This document shows positions 1-6,491 of a stretch of 9,234 nt of DNA, piece after piece. The notes below the pieces were generated by a model that did not search any database, had not been told where the DNA came from, and was given only the letters and a program-made list of their open reading frames with translations. Within the stretch, counting starts at the first letter, position 1, and each line of letters begins with the position of its first letter. The DNA lies in assembly GCA_017460265.1 (NCBI GenBank), contig JAFUBJ010000403.1, forward strand, positions 1-9,234. The letters run 5' to 3'. The translations under genes were made by a program, and so were the position numbers. This stretch comes from Atopobiaceae bacterium. Lineage in GTDB: Bacteria > Actinomycetota > Coriobacteriia > Coriobacteriales > Atopobiaceae.

Positions 1-1
1 C

Positions 2-1492
2 GGAAGCGATGCCGGCGCTGAGGGCGGCGAGGCAGTCCTGCGCTTTGGCACCTCCATCCCCGGCGCCCACGTGGCCACCCAGCTCACCTCTCTCACCATC
101 GGCATCTCCGAGAACGTCTGCGACACCCTCGTGACGCTCGACCCCAACACGCAGGAGGTCCTCCCGCTGCTCCTCACGCAGCTCCCGACCGTCTCTGAGG
201 ATGGCCTCACCTACTCCTTCGAGCTCAAGAGCGACGTCAAGTTCCATGACGGCACCGTGCTCACCGCCAACGACGTGAAGTACACCTTCGAGCGCCTCTT
301 CAAGCTCAAGAGCCAGACCGACTCCTACACCTACATCGTGGGCGCCCAGGACATCATCGACGACAAGGCCACCGAGCTCACCGGCCTCGCCGTCGTGGAC
401 GACACGCACTTCACCATCACGCTCACACAGGTCTACTCCTCCTTCGTGCGCATGCTCTGCCAGTTCTACGCCTCCATCTACCCCGCCGCCGCATGCGAGG
501 CCGCGGGCGAGAACTGGGGCATCGGCACCAACTTCATCGGCACGGGCCCGTTCAAGATCGAGAGCAACGACGACTCCACCGAGTGCATCCTGGTCGCGTT
601 CGACGACTACCATGAGGGCCGCCCGGCGCTCGACCGCATCGAGATCACCTACATCGACGATGCCGGCTCGCGCGTCATGAGCTACCAGAACGACGACATC
701 GACCTCTGCTTCGTCGACACCTCCCTGCTCGAGCAGTACAAGAACGACGAGACCATCTCCTCCGCGCTCGTGTACTACACCCCCGCCGCCACACAGTTCC
801 TGAACCTCAACCTCAACGGCCCCGAGTTCCAGGACATCAAGGTCCGCGAGGCCCTTTCGCTGGCCATCAACCGCCAGGAGCTCTGCGACACGATCCTGTC
901 TGGCGCAGCCCTTCCCTGCACCGGCTTCATTCCGCCCTCGGAGTCCGGCTCCGACCCCAACGGCACCGTCCTCGAGTACAACGTCGACCGCGCCAAGGAA
1001 CTGCTCGCAGAGGCGGGCAACCCCACCATCTCCTTCACCTCCAAGGTGCGCCCCGTCGACGAGGACGTCATGGTCGCCATCCAGGACATGTGGTCCAAGA
1101 TTGGCGTCGACTGCAAGGTCGAGACCATGGACCCGCAGCAGTGGCGTGACGACCGCGCCGCCGGCAACCTCGTCTGCACGCTCGTGACCTGGTCGACCCT
1201 GTCCTTCGTCGGCGTCGAGCACATGGGCTCCTACTTCACGAGCGACAAGGCGTCCCTGCGCAGCTCGTTCTACAACAGCCCCGAGTTCGACGCCTTCGTC
1301 GAGGCCGCCCGCACCTCTCTCGACGAGGCCGAGGTCACTGAGAACACCATCAAGGCCGACAACAAGCTCGTCCGCGAGGACTTTGGCACCATTCCCGTGG
1401 ACTGGCCGCAGAACCCCTACGTCCTGCGCGAAGGCTTCGAGGGCCTCGAGGTCCTAGTCGACTTCCACTTCAAGCACGTGACGAAGGCCTAA
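2..1492 (+). CDS. Peptide ABC transporter substrate-binding lipoprotein, 5' truncated
   Basis: This is an extracytoplasmic solute-binding protein of family 5 (SBP_bac_5, the DppA/OppA type), which captures peptides and hands them to a membrane permease. The reading frame is open from base 2 with no stop, so the start and signal peptide lie before the window; 496 residues are visible. The first visible residues (GSDAGAEGGEA) look like the Gly/Ala/Ser linker that follows a lipobox cysteine, so little is probably missing. The family hallmark VKFHDGT...DVKYTFERLF is at visible residues 79-99, and WRDDRAAGN lies at about 1142-1168. The same two motifs occur in the binding protein at 8120-6492, so the two are paralogues. 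The GTG at 71 is an internal Val codon, not a credible start. The stop is followed after 24 bases by a strong terminator, so this gene ends its transcript. It converges on the permease/ATPase cluster and has no permease of its own in view. The substrate is unknown. Confidence 0.93.
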   Translation, partial: GSDAGAEGGEAVLRFGTSIPGAHVATQLTSLTIGISENVCDTLVTLDPNTQEVLPLLLTQLPTVSEDGLTYSFELKSDVKFHDGTVLTANDVKYTFERLFKLKSQTDSYTYIVGAQDIIDDKATELTGLAVVDDTHFTITLTQVYSSFVRMLCQFYASIYPAAACEAAGENWGIGTNFIGTGPFKIESNDDSTECILVAFDDYHEGRPALDRIEITYIDDAGSRVMSYQNDDIDLCFVDTSLLEQYKNDETISSALVYYTPAATQFLNLNLNGPEFQDIKVREALSLAINRQELCDTILSGAALPCTGFIPPSESGSDPNGTVLEYNVDRAKELLAEAGNPTISFTSKVRPVDEDVMVAIQDMWSKIGVDCKVETMDPQQWRDDRAAGNLVCTLVTWSTLSFVGVEHMGSYFTSDKASLRSSFYNSPEFDAFVEAARTSLDEAEVTENTIKADNKLVREDFGTIPVDWPQNPYVLREGFEGLEVLVDFHFKHVTKA

Positions 1493-1516
1493 GAGATACC
1501 TTACAAACCTGCACGC

Positions 1517-1554
1517 AAAGGGGGGTCTCGGTTACGCCGGGACCCCCCCCTTTC
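1517..1554 (+). terminator. Intrinsic terminator of the first substrate-binding protein gene
   Basis: A 12-pair stem (1520-1531 with 1537-1548, one G-U pair) closes a five-base loop, TTACG. The A-rich left flank and the TTT after the right arm can extend it. It starts 24 bases after the stop codon of the + strand gene. The right arm carries eight consecutive C, two more than the six G opposite need, so slippage in this tract between strains is plausible. Confidence 0.85.
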
Positions 1555-1648
1555 ATGGCCTTATGCCTGTGTGTGAACAGGAAATGCAGGCTTTTGTCTC
1601 TCGGAGGGCTGCTTGTGACATACCCGCTCCTAAAGATGAGTCAACAGG

Positions 1649-1683
1649 GGCGTACCGGAAGGGCGATACCCTTTTGGTACGCC
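1649..1683 (-). repeat. Hairpin related to the 25-base repeat (copy 1, divergent)
   Basis: Arms GGCGTACC (1649-1656) and GGTACGCC (1676-1683) pair perfectly, then two G-U pairs, then AAGGG with CCCTT around a CGATA loop. This gives 15 continuous pairs. Its ends (GGAA... and ...TTTTGGTAC) match the repeat family, but AAGGG/CCCTT replaces the AACGC/GCGTT arms of copies 5 and 6. Both sides changed, so pairing is kept. It is about two bases longer than the other copies. Strand here means the orientation opposite to copies 5-7. Confidence 0.6.
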
Positions 1684-1782
1684 GTGCCAGGCCACCCTTG
1701 ACCCATCTTTTGGAGCAGACTGCCATCGAGCGTCCCAAACTGGGGCACTCCTCCCAGAACGAGACAACCGCTTGCCACTGCG

Positions 1783-1807
1783 GGAACGCTATTCCGCTTT
1801 GTACCAC
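1783..1807 (-). repeat. 25-base repeat, copy 2
   Basis: It begins GGAACGC and ends GTACCAC, the conserved termini of the family, with a variable core that does not pair well. It is in the opposite orientation to copies 5-7 and starts 40 bases before copy 3. Confidence 0.75.
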
Positions 1808-1822
1808 AAATTAGCCTTCGCG

Positions 1823-1847
1823 GGAACGCATATGCCTTTCGTACCAC
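1823..1847 (-). repeat. 25-base repeat, copy 3
   Basis: It has the GGAACGC start and GTACCAC end; the core contains the palindrome GCATATGC. With its left flank, bases 1813-1829 form a perfect 17-base inverted repeat with 2016-2032 at copy 7. Confidence 0.75.
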
Positions 1848-1874
1848 TCACGTCTTACGGCCGACCGAACTCCT

Positions 1875-1899
1875 GGAACGCTGTCGCTCTTCGTGCCAC
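1875..1899 (-). repeat. 25-base repeat, copy 4
   Basis: It has the GGAACGC start and a GTGCCAC end, with a core that differs from all other copies. It is the last unit in this orientation; the array switches orientation 17 bases later. Confidence 0.7.
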
Positions 1900-1916
1900 G
1901 CTTTGCCGGCAGATCT

Positions 1917-1941
1917 GTGGTACCAAACGCAACGGCGTTCC
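1917..1941 (+). repeat. 25-base repeat, copy 5
   Basis: It starts GTGGTACC and ends GCGTTCC. The arms AACGC (1926-1930) and GCGTT (1935-1939) form a short perfect hairpin around AACG. It is 41 bases start-to-start from copy 6. Confidence 0.8.
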
Positions 1942-1957
1942 AGGTCCGCCTACTACC

Positions 1958-1982
1958 GTGGTACCAAACGCAATAGCGTTCC
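1958..1982 (+). repeat. 25-base repeat, copy 6 (closest to consensus)
   Basis: It differs from copy 5 at two central bases, and its AACGC/GCGTT arms are intact around AATA. Spacers of about 15-16 bases on either side are unrelated in sequence. Confidence 0.8.
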
Positions 1983-1997
1983 AGCAACACCTCTCCC

Positions 1998-2022
1998 GTG
2001 GCACCAAACCAAATAGCGTTCC
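1998..2022 (+). repeat. 25-base repeat, copy 7
   Basis: It starts GTGGCACC and ends GCGTTCC. The left arm has mutated (ACCAA instead of ACGCA), so the hairpin is lost while both termini remain. Its right end joins the 17-base inverted repeat shared with copy 3. Confidence 0.75.
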
Positions 2023-2070
2023 CGCGAAGGCTTCGAAGAACCTGAAAGACAACTCACAAACCCGCTCACA

Positions 2071-2102
2071 AGGGACCCCGGCCGTGCCGGGGTCCCTCTT
2101 TA
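2071..2102 (+). terminator. Orphan intrinsic terminator-like hairpin
   Basis: A perfect 12-pair stem (2071-2082 with 2086-2097) closes a three-base loop, CGT, followed by CTTTAT. The U-tract is on the + strand side only; the other side is not T-rich. No credible + strand gene precedes it. The approach sequence at 2056-2074 resembles that of the terminator at 1517 (16 of 19 aligned bases, one gap), which suggests a duplicated gene end. Confidence 0.65.
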
Positions 2103-2108
2103 TGGCGC

Positions 2109-2130
2109 TGGGCCTGCGCAAGCAGGCCCA
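2109..2130. other. Perfect hairpin with GNRA-type loop
   Basis: TGGGCCTGC pairs with GCAGGCCCA around a GCAA loop when read on the + strand. Neither flank has a proper T-run, so this is not a standard terminator in either direction. It could act as a 3' stability hairpin for a transcript that reads past 2293 from the right. Confidence 0.5.
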
Positions 2131-2211
2131 ACAGATTATTAAATAAGGCTTTCCAGCCTCGCCACGCGCGCCTCAGCAAAAGCCCTCACGACTACGTCCC
2201 TTCGACGACGA

Positions 2212-2247
2212 CCCGCCAGCGAGCGAGCGAAGCGAGCGCTGAGCGGG
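2212..2247. repeat. GAGC-rich tract within an imperfect inverted repeat
   Basis: CCCGC and AGCG at 2212-2221 can pair with CGCT and GCGGG at 2237-2247, with a one- against two-base bulge, around a (GAGC)n-like tract. It lies about 45 bases beyond the stop of the last transporter gene and may form the 3' end of that mRNA, but no U-tract follows on the - strand. Confidence 0.35.
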
Positions 2248-2292
2248 ATGGGTGGTCGGAGGGGCCGACACCGTCACAAGTGAGTACCCCGT

Positions 2293-3324
2293 CTACACCT
2301 CCGGCGGCGGAGTCCGCTCCTCCTCGGTGAGCGTCTCGTCGAACAGATGGCAGGCGCACACGTGTCCGGGAGCGATCTCGAACTCCTTGGGCGCGCGCTG
2401 CGAGCACACCTTCATGCAGTTGGCGCAGCGCGTGTGGAAGCAGCAGCCCGCAGGCGGGTTGGCAGGGCTGGGCACGTCGCCCGTCAGGATCTTCTTGTCC
2501 TGGATGCGCTCGCGCGTGATGCGCGGCACGACGCCCAGCAGAGCCTCGGTATAGGGATGGCTCGGGTTGGCAAAGAGCTCGTCCGCCGTGGCAAGCTCCA
2601 TCATGTGGCCCAGGTACATGACCATGATGCGGTCAGAGATGTGCTTGACCACGGACAGGTCGTGGCTGATGAAGATGTATGCAAGGCCCAGGTCGCGCTG
2701 CAGCTGCTCGAGCAGGTTGATCACCTTTGCCTGCACCGACACGTCAAGAGCCGAGACGGGCTCGTCGCAGATGACGATCTCGGGCTCGAGCACTATGGCA
2801 CGGGCGATGCCGATGCGCTGGCGCTGACCGCCTGAGAACTCGTGTGGATAGCGGTACTTGTACGCAAGGTCCAGACCGACCTTGCTCATGATCTCCTCGA
2901 CGCGCGCGTCACGCTCCTCGCGCGTCTTGTACGTCTTGGCAATGTCCAGCGGCTCGGCAATGATGTCGGCCACGGTCATGCGCGGGTTAAGCGATGAATA
3001 CGGGTCCTGGAAGATGAGCGTCATCTTCTTGCGAGCCTCGGTCAGCTCAGCGCCGGAAAGCGCCGTGAAGTCCTGTCCGTCAAGGGTGACCGTGCCGCTC
3101 GTGGGCTCGGCCAGACGCAGGACGCACTTGCCTGTCGTGGACTTGCCGCAGCCCGACTCGCCGACGATGGCAAAGGTCTCGCCTCGACGCACCTCAAAGG
3201 ACACGTCCTCAAGGGCATGCACGTAGTTCTCTGCCTTGCCAAAGAAGCCCTTCTTGATGGGATAGTGCTTGGTCAGGTGCTCTGCCTTGAGGATGACCTC
3301 GCCCAGCTCCTTATCCTTGGCCAT
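2293..3324 (-). CDS. dppF: Peptide ABC transporter ATP-binding protein (DppF/OppF type)
   Basis: This is one of two ATPases that power peptide import on the cytoplasmic face of the permease pair. The protein has 343 residues: Walker A GESGCGKS at 55-62, Q-loop Gln106, signature FSGGQRQ at 163-169, Walker B IVICDEP at 183-189 with catalytic Glu188, and switch His221. The C-terminal oligopeptide-transporter extension is rich in cysteine (294, 295, 300, 303, 307, 323, 325). Related DppD/OppD/F proteins can hold an iron-sulfur cluster in this region; for this protein that is inference. The ATG overlaps the stop of the upstream ATPase as TAATG, which implies translational coupling. It is the last gene of the cluster and ends in an acidic, proline-rich tail (EEERTPPPEV). 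The dpp symbol marks family and position only; opp is equally possible. Confidence 0.93.
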   Translation of the reverse strand: MAKDKELGEVILKAEHLTKHYPIKKGFFGKAENYVHALEDVSFEVRRGETFAIVGESGCGKSTTGKCVLRLAEPTSGTVTLDGQDFTALSGAELTEARKKMTLIFQDPYSSLNPRMTVADIIAEPLDIAKTYKTREERDARVEEIMSKVGLDLAYKYRYPHEFSGGQRQRIGIARAIVLEPEIVICDEPVSALDVSVQAKVINLLEQLQRDLGLAYIFISHDLSVVKHISDRIMVMYLGHMMELATADELFANPSHPYTEALLGVVPRITRERIQDKKILTGDVPSPANPPAGCCFHTRCANCMKVCSQRAPKEFEIAPGHVCACHLFDETLTEEERTPPPEV

Positions 3325-4394
3325 TACTGATCACCCCACTTCTCGGTGAACTTCCAGCACGCCACGAGGTGCTTCTCGTTGCCATTGACGGGAACCATGG
3401 GCGGGAACTGCTTGTCGCAAAGACCGGCGCGTGCGTAGGGGCAGCGCGGGTTGAAGAGACAGCCCTGGGGCAGCTCGTCAAGCATGGGGACGTTGCCCGG
3501 AATGGCGTAGAGCTCGTCCACGCGCGTGTCGAGCTGCGGGATGGAGGCAATGAGGCCCGTGGTGTACGGATGCTCGGGGTTGGTGAAGAGCTCGTAGGCA
3601 TTGGTGTACTCAACCAGGCGTCCGGCATACATGACCAGCACCCAGTCGGCCATCTCGGACACGACGCCCATGTCGTGCGTGATGAGCATGACGGCCGTGC
3701 CCAGCTCCTCGCGCATCTTGTCAATGAGCTGCAGGATCTGCGCCTGGATGGTCACGTCGAGGGCCGTCGTGGGCTCGTCGCAGATGAGCAGCGCCGGCTG
3801 GCAGGCAAGTGCCATGGCGATCATGACGCGTTGGCGCATGCCGCCCGAAAGCTCATGCGGATAGCTCTTGAAGACCTTCTCGGGCGCAGGTATGCCCACC
3901 AGCTTGATCATCTCAAGCGCTCGAGCGTCCGCGTCCTTCTTGGACATGCCCTTGTTGTGAACAAGGAGACCCTCGCGAATCTGCCGCCCCGCCGTCATGA
4001 CCGGGTTGAGCGAGGTCATGGGCTCCTGGAAGATCATGCCGATACGGTTGCCACGATAGGCGCGCATTTCGTCGCGCGAGAGCTTGGCCAGGTCGGTGCC
4101 CTCAAGGTTGATGGATCCGCCCACGATCTTTGCGGGTGGCTGGGGCAGAAGCCCCATGATGGAAAGGGCCGTCATGGACTTGCCGCAGCCGGACTCGCCC
4201 ACCACGGCAAGGGTCTCGCCCTTGCGCATGATGAAGGAGAGCTCCTGGATGGCAGGCAGGGCACCGTCCTCGGTAAAGAGCGTGACGGAGAGGTCCTTGA
4301 CCTCAAGCAGGGTCTCGGAATGCTCGGTGCCATCTGCCACGTGGCTCGTCACCTTGGTGGCGTAGGCGTTTTCCTCAATGATTGGCTTCGTCAT
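3324..4394 (-). CDS. dppD: Peptide ABC transporter ATP-binding protein (DppD/OppD type)
   Basis: This is the partner ATPase, 356 residues from the ATG at 4394. It has Walker A GESGCGKS at 66-73, Gln123, signature LSGGMRQ at 182-188, Walker B LLICDEP at 202-208 with Glu207, and His240. The C-terminal extension has the usual four cysteines (312, 318, 326, 346; pattern C-x5-C-x7-C). I chose this start because GGAGG stands just before it and the ABC domain begins within 30 residues. The frame stays open to 4559, but that stretch is antisense-like low-complexity (GRRHHHHG) inside the permease gene. The gene begins 11 bases after the permease C stop and shares TAATG with the next ATPase. The N-terminal 30 residues before the ABC fold are longer than in many homologues. 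Confidence 0.93.
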   Translation of the reverse strand: MTKPIIEENAYATKVTSHVADGTEHSETLLEVKDLSVTLFTEDGALPAIQELSFIMRKGETLAVVGESGCGKSMTALSIMGLLPQPPAKIVGGSINLEGTDLAKLSRDEMRAYRGNRIGMIFQEPMTSLNPVMTAGRQIREGLLVHNKGMSKKDADARALEMIKLVGIPAPEKVFKSYPHELSGGMRQRVMIAMALACQPALLICDEPTTALDVTIQAQILQLIDKMREELGTAVMLITHDMGVVSEMADWVLVMYAGRLVEYTNAYELFTNPEHPYTTGLIASIPQLDTRVDELYAIPGNVPMLDELPQGCLFNPRCPYARAGLCDKQFPPMVPVNGNEKHLVACWKFTEKWGDQ

Positions 4395-4405
4395 CTCTCG
4401 CCTCC

Positions 4406-5371
4406 CTAGCTGCGCATCTTGGGGTCGAGGGCATCGCGGAGCGCATCGCCCAGCAGGTTGAATACCATAACCGTGATGATGATGGCGACGCCCGGGATGA
4501 CCGAGTAGTAGGTGTTGGACTGAATGACCTGGCGCGCGGCGCTGATCATCTGCCCCCACGACGCCATGGGCGGCTGCACGCCCAGGCCGAGGAACGAAAG
4601 CGACGCCTCGGAGAGGATGGCGTTGGGGATGCCCAGCGTGGAGGTCACGATGAGGGTGGACACGCAGTTGGGCAGCAGATGCTTCATGATGACGCGCCAG
4701 CTGCTGCCACCGGACAGGATGCAGCTCTGGATGTACTCGGAGCCTTTGAGGCGCATCACGTCACCTCGGACAAGGCGTGCCGTACCCGTCCACATGAGCA
4801 GGCCGAGGGCCACATAGAGGTTGATGAGGCCCGGTCCCAGCACGAACATCACAACGATGGCGAAGAGCAGGAACGGGAAGCTCGAGAAGACCTGGATGAT
4901 GAAGGAGATGACCGAGTCGACCCAGCCACCGAAGTAGCCAGCGCTCACGCCTGCCAAAAAGCCGATGACCAGGGCAATGGCCTGGCTGACAACGCCGACG
5001 GAAAGCGACACGCGGCAGCCATAGATCATGCGGGAGAGCAGATCGCGACCAAACTCGTCGGTGCCAAAGAGGTGCGCCCCGCCAGGCGCCTGGTAGCGGT
5101 TTGACAGCTCCTGCGCATAGGGGTCATAGGGTGCCAGCAGCGGCGCAAAGACCGCGATGAGGACGAGCAGAATCACCACGAACAGGCAGAACATGCCAAG
5201 CTTGTTCTTCTTGAAGATGTTCCACGAGACTGCCCAGTAGCTTTGGGCGCGACGCTTGCCGCTCTTCTGTGCCGCAACGCGCTCCTCGGTCAGCACCTCG
5301 GCAGCATCGGATGCGATACGCTCAGCCTCAACCTGCTTGGCGTCTTTGGAATCAGAGGTAAGCAAAGCCAT
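4406..5371 (-). CDS. dppC: Peptide ABC transporter permease (DppC/OppC type)
   Basis: This is the second membrane subunit of the importer, 321 residues. It has a charged cytoplasmic N-terminus of about 55 residues, then a first membrane helix at about 58-80 (OppC N-terminal domain). The family hallmark FGTDEFGRDLLSR is at 102-114, and about five more hydrophobic segments lie near 119-144, 151-178, 184-200, 237-262 and 289-309. The EAA-type loop that docks onto the ATPases is about 212-234 (EYIQSCILSGGSSWRVIMKH). The ATG shares TAATG with the stop of permease B, and GGAGG lies inside the end of that gene. The N-terminal tail is longer than usual and rich in Glu, Ala and Lys. The substrate cannot be read from the sequence. 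Confidence 0.93.
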   Translation of the reverse strand: MALLTSDSKDAKQVEAERIASDAAEVLTEERVAAQKSGKRRAQSYWAVSWNIFKKNKLGMFCLFVVILLVLIAVFAPLLAPYDPYAQELSNRYQAPGGAHLFGTDEFGRDLLSRMIYGCRVSLSVGVVSQAIALVIGFLAGVSAGYFGGWVDSVISFIIQVFSSFPFLLFAIVVMFVLGPGLINLYVALGLLMWTGTARLVRGDVMRLKGSEYIQSCILSGGSSWRVIMKHLLPNCVSTLIVTSTLGIPNAILSEASLSFLGLGVQPPMASWGQMISAARQVIQSNTYYSVIPGVAIIITVMVFNLLGDALRDALDPKMRS

Positions 5372-6306
5372 TACTCTGACACCTCCCCTCCAAGACGGAT
5401 GCGTGGGTCAACCACCGCATACAGGATGTCGACGATGAGGTACACGATGACGCAGATGGCCGCGATGTACATGACGCCGCCCTCAATCAGCGGCAGGTCA
5501 CGCTGGTTGATGGCCGTAAGCAGCATCGAGCCCATGCCCGGGATGGCGAAGATGGTCTCGATGAGGATCGAGCCCGTAAAGATGTCGCCAAGCTGCGTGC
5601 CCGCGATGGTGATGATGGGGATGAGGGCGTTGCGGAAGCCATGCCCCAAGATGACGTTCCAGCGGGCAAGGCCCTTTGCCTCGGCGGTGCGCATGTAGTC
5701 CTGGCTCAGGACCTCGAGCATCGAGGTGCGCGTCACGCGGGCGATGGACGCGGCGTAGCGCACGCCCAAGGCGATGGTGGGCAGGAAGAACGCCATGGGC
5801 TTCTTGACGCCTGCAAGCGGGAACCACTTGAGGTTGAGCGCAAAGACGATCTGCAAAATGACGGCGACCCAAAACGCCGGGGCCGAGATGCCGGCCACGG
5901 CAAGCGTCATGAGGGAGCGGTCGAGGAAGCGACCATGGTTGACCGCCGCGACAACGCCCATGAACAGGCCAAGGACCAGCGCAAAGAGGTAGGCCCAACC
6001 CGCCAGCCGCGCGGTGTACTGGAAGGAGTTGCCCATGATGTCAACCACGGGCTTGCGCTGGGTGTACGACGTGCCCAAGTCACCCTGGAGCATCTTGGAG
6101 AGCCAGCTCAGGAACTGCTCCATGACAGGCCGGTCAAGGCCCATCGTATGGCGCACCTGCTGGACGGTGGCCTCGTCAGCCATCTCGCCGAGCATGACGC
6201 GGACCGGGTCTCCCGGGACGATGTTCAGCACGAAGAACGTGATGGCGGCGATGGCAAGGATCACCCCCAGCGCCTCGATAATCCGTTTGATTAGGTAGTC
6301 CCTCAT
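5371..6306 (-). CDS. dppB: Peptide ABC transporter permease (DppB/OppB type)
   Basis: This is the first membrane subunit, 311 residues from the ATG at 6306. It starts MRDYLIKRI, typical of the family, with a first helix at about 12-30 and the motif VPGDPVRVMLG at 30-40. Further hydrophobic segments lie near 100-123, 132-158, 170-190, 226-250 and 277-298. The EAA docking loop is 209-229 (EAKGLARWNVILGHGFRNAL). AGAGGGG stands about six bases before the ATG. The frame is open upstream to 6426, but that extension would be encoded by the intergenic hairpins and has no family match. The gene is 185 bases from the binding-protein gene and overlaps permease C by one base. Confidence 0.93.
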   Translation of the reverse strand: MRDYLIKRIIEALGVILAIAAITFFVLNIVPGDPVRVMLGEMADEATVQQVRHTMGLDRPVMEQFLSWLSKMLQGDLGTSYTQRKPVVDIMGNSFQYTARLAGWAYLFALVLGLFMGVVAAVNHGRFLDRSLMTLAVAGISAPAFWVAVILQIVFALNLKWFPLAGVKKPMAFFLPTIALGVRYAASIARVTRTSMLEVLSQDYMRTAEAKGLARWNVILGHGFRNALIPIITIAGTQLGDIFTGSILIETIFAIPGMGSMLLTAINQRDLPLIEGGVMYIAAICVIVYLIVDILYAVVDPRIRLGGEVSE

Positions 6307-6360
6307 CGTTTCCCCTCTCTTGTCGTGCGAGCGCCCGCACGGGGCATGCAAGGCGCTTTC

Positions 6361-6411
6361 GCCCACATAAGGCCATTCCCGAAGGTATGTGCCAAATGGC
6401 CTTATGTGGGC
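6361..6411. other. Strong intergenic hairpin between binding protein and permease
   Basis: Seventeen bases at 6361-6377 pair perfectly with 6395-6411 around a 17-base loop. It lies 55 bases before the permease B start. Neither side has a T-run, so it is not a standard terminator. It may act as a barrier to 3' exonuclease decay or as an attenuator that gives more binding protein than permease. Confidence 0.7.
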
Positions 6412-6446
6412 GGCGTCCCGGGTCATGCTGGCTGACCGGGACGCCG
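6411..6446. other. Second hairpin, directly abutting the first
   Basis: CGGCGTCCCGG (6411-6421) pairs with CCGGGACGCCG (6436-6446). TCA/TGA extends the stem past one bulged G to a seven-base loop. It shares base 6411 with the neighbouring 17-pair hairpin, so both cannot be fully formed at that base. In the - strand message it comes first. No T-run follows. Confidence 0.65.
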
Positions 6447-6466
6447 CTCCTCACTGCTGCGATTGC

Positions 6467-6483
6467 CTGGGCTTATCGCCCAG
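6467..6483. other. Small hairpin just after the binding-protein stop codon
   Basis: CTGGGC (6467-6472) pairs with GCCCAG (6478-6483) around five bases. It starts nine bases after the stop codon on the - strand. The same six-base arms also enclose the leader of this gene at 8154-8205. Confidence 0.4.
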
Positions 6484-6491
6484 AGGACCCA

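Larger units (their letters stand above)
1555..2292. other. Convergent intergenic region without a credible gene; holds a repeat array
   Basis: About 740 bases lie between the 3' ends of two converging transcription units. Short open frames exist on both strands, but none has a family motif, a good ribosome-binding site or codon use like its neighbours. Those across 1772-2121 merely translate the repeats, giving peptides such as GTKRNSVP. The region contains a 25-base repeat array (1649-2022), a + strand terminator (2071-2101), a hairpin with a GCAA loop (2109-2130) and a GAGC-rich hairpin (2212-2247). I see nothing recognisable in 1690-1780, 2131-2211 or 2248-2292. Confidence 0.7.

Noticed and set aside
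1783..2022. CRISPR array
   Set aside because: The units are direct only within small groups, are highly variable in the core, flip orientation midway, and have 13-27 base spacers; there are no cas genes.
1649..2032. Integron attC sites or an insertion sequence
   Set aside because: I see no consensus attC core sites, no gene cassettes, no transposase or integrase, and no target-site duplication.
1772..2146. Open frame of 124 codons across the repeat array, with others on both strands at 1553-2121
   Set aside because: The encoded peptides are translations of the repeats (GTKRNSVP and variants), with no ribosome-binding site, family motif or coherent composition.
4395..4559. Upstream start for the D-type ATPase at 4559
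   Set aside because: It would overlap permease C by over 150 bases with low-complexity residues; the ATG at 4394 has GGAGG just before it.
3369..5104. Long + strand frames (346 and 240 codons) opposite the ATPase and permease genes
   Set aside because: They are antisense shadows; the - strand proteins carry complete Walker, signature and EAA motifs.
6307..6426. Upstream start for the permease B gene at 6426
   Set aside because: The extra 40 residues are encoded by the intergenic hairpins; the ATG at 6306 has a good ribosome-binding site and gives a typical family N-terminus.
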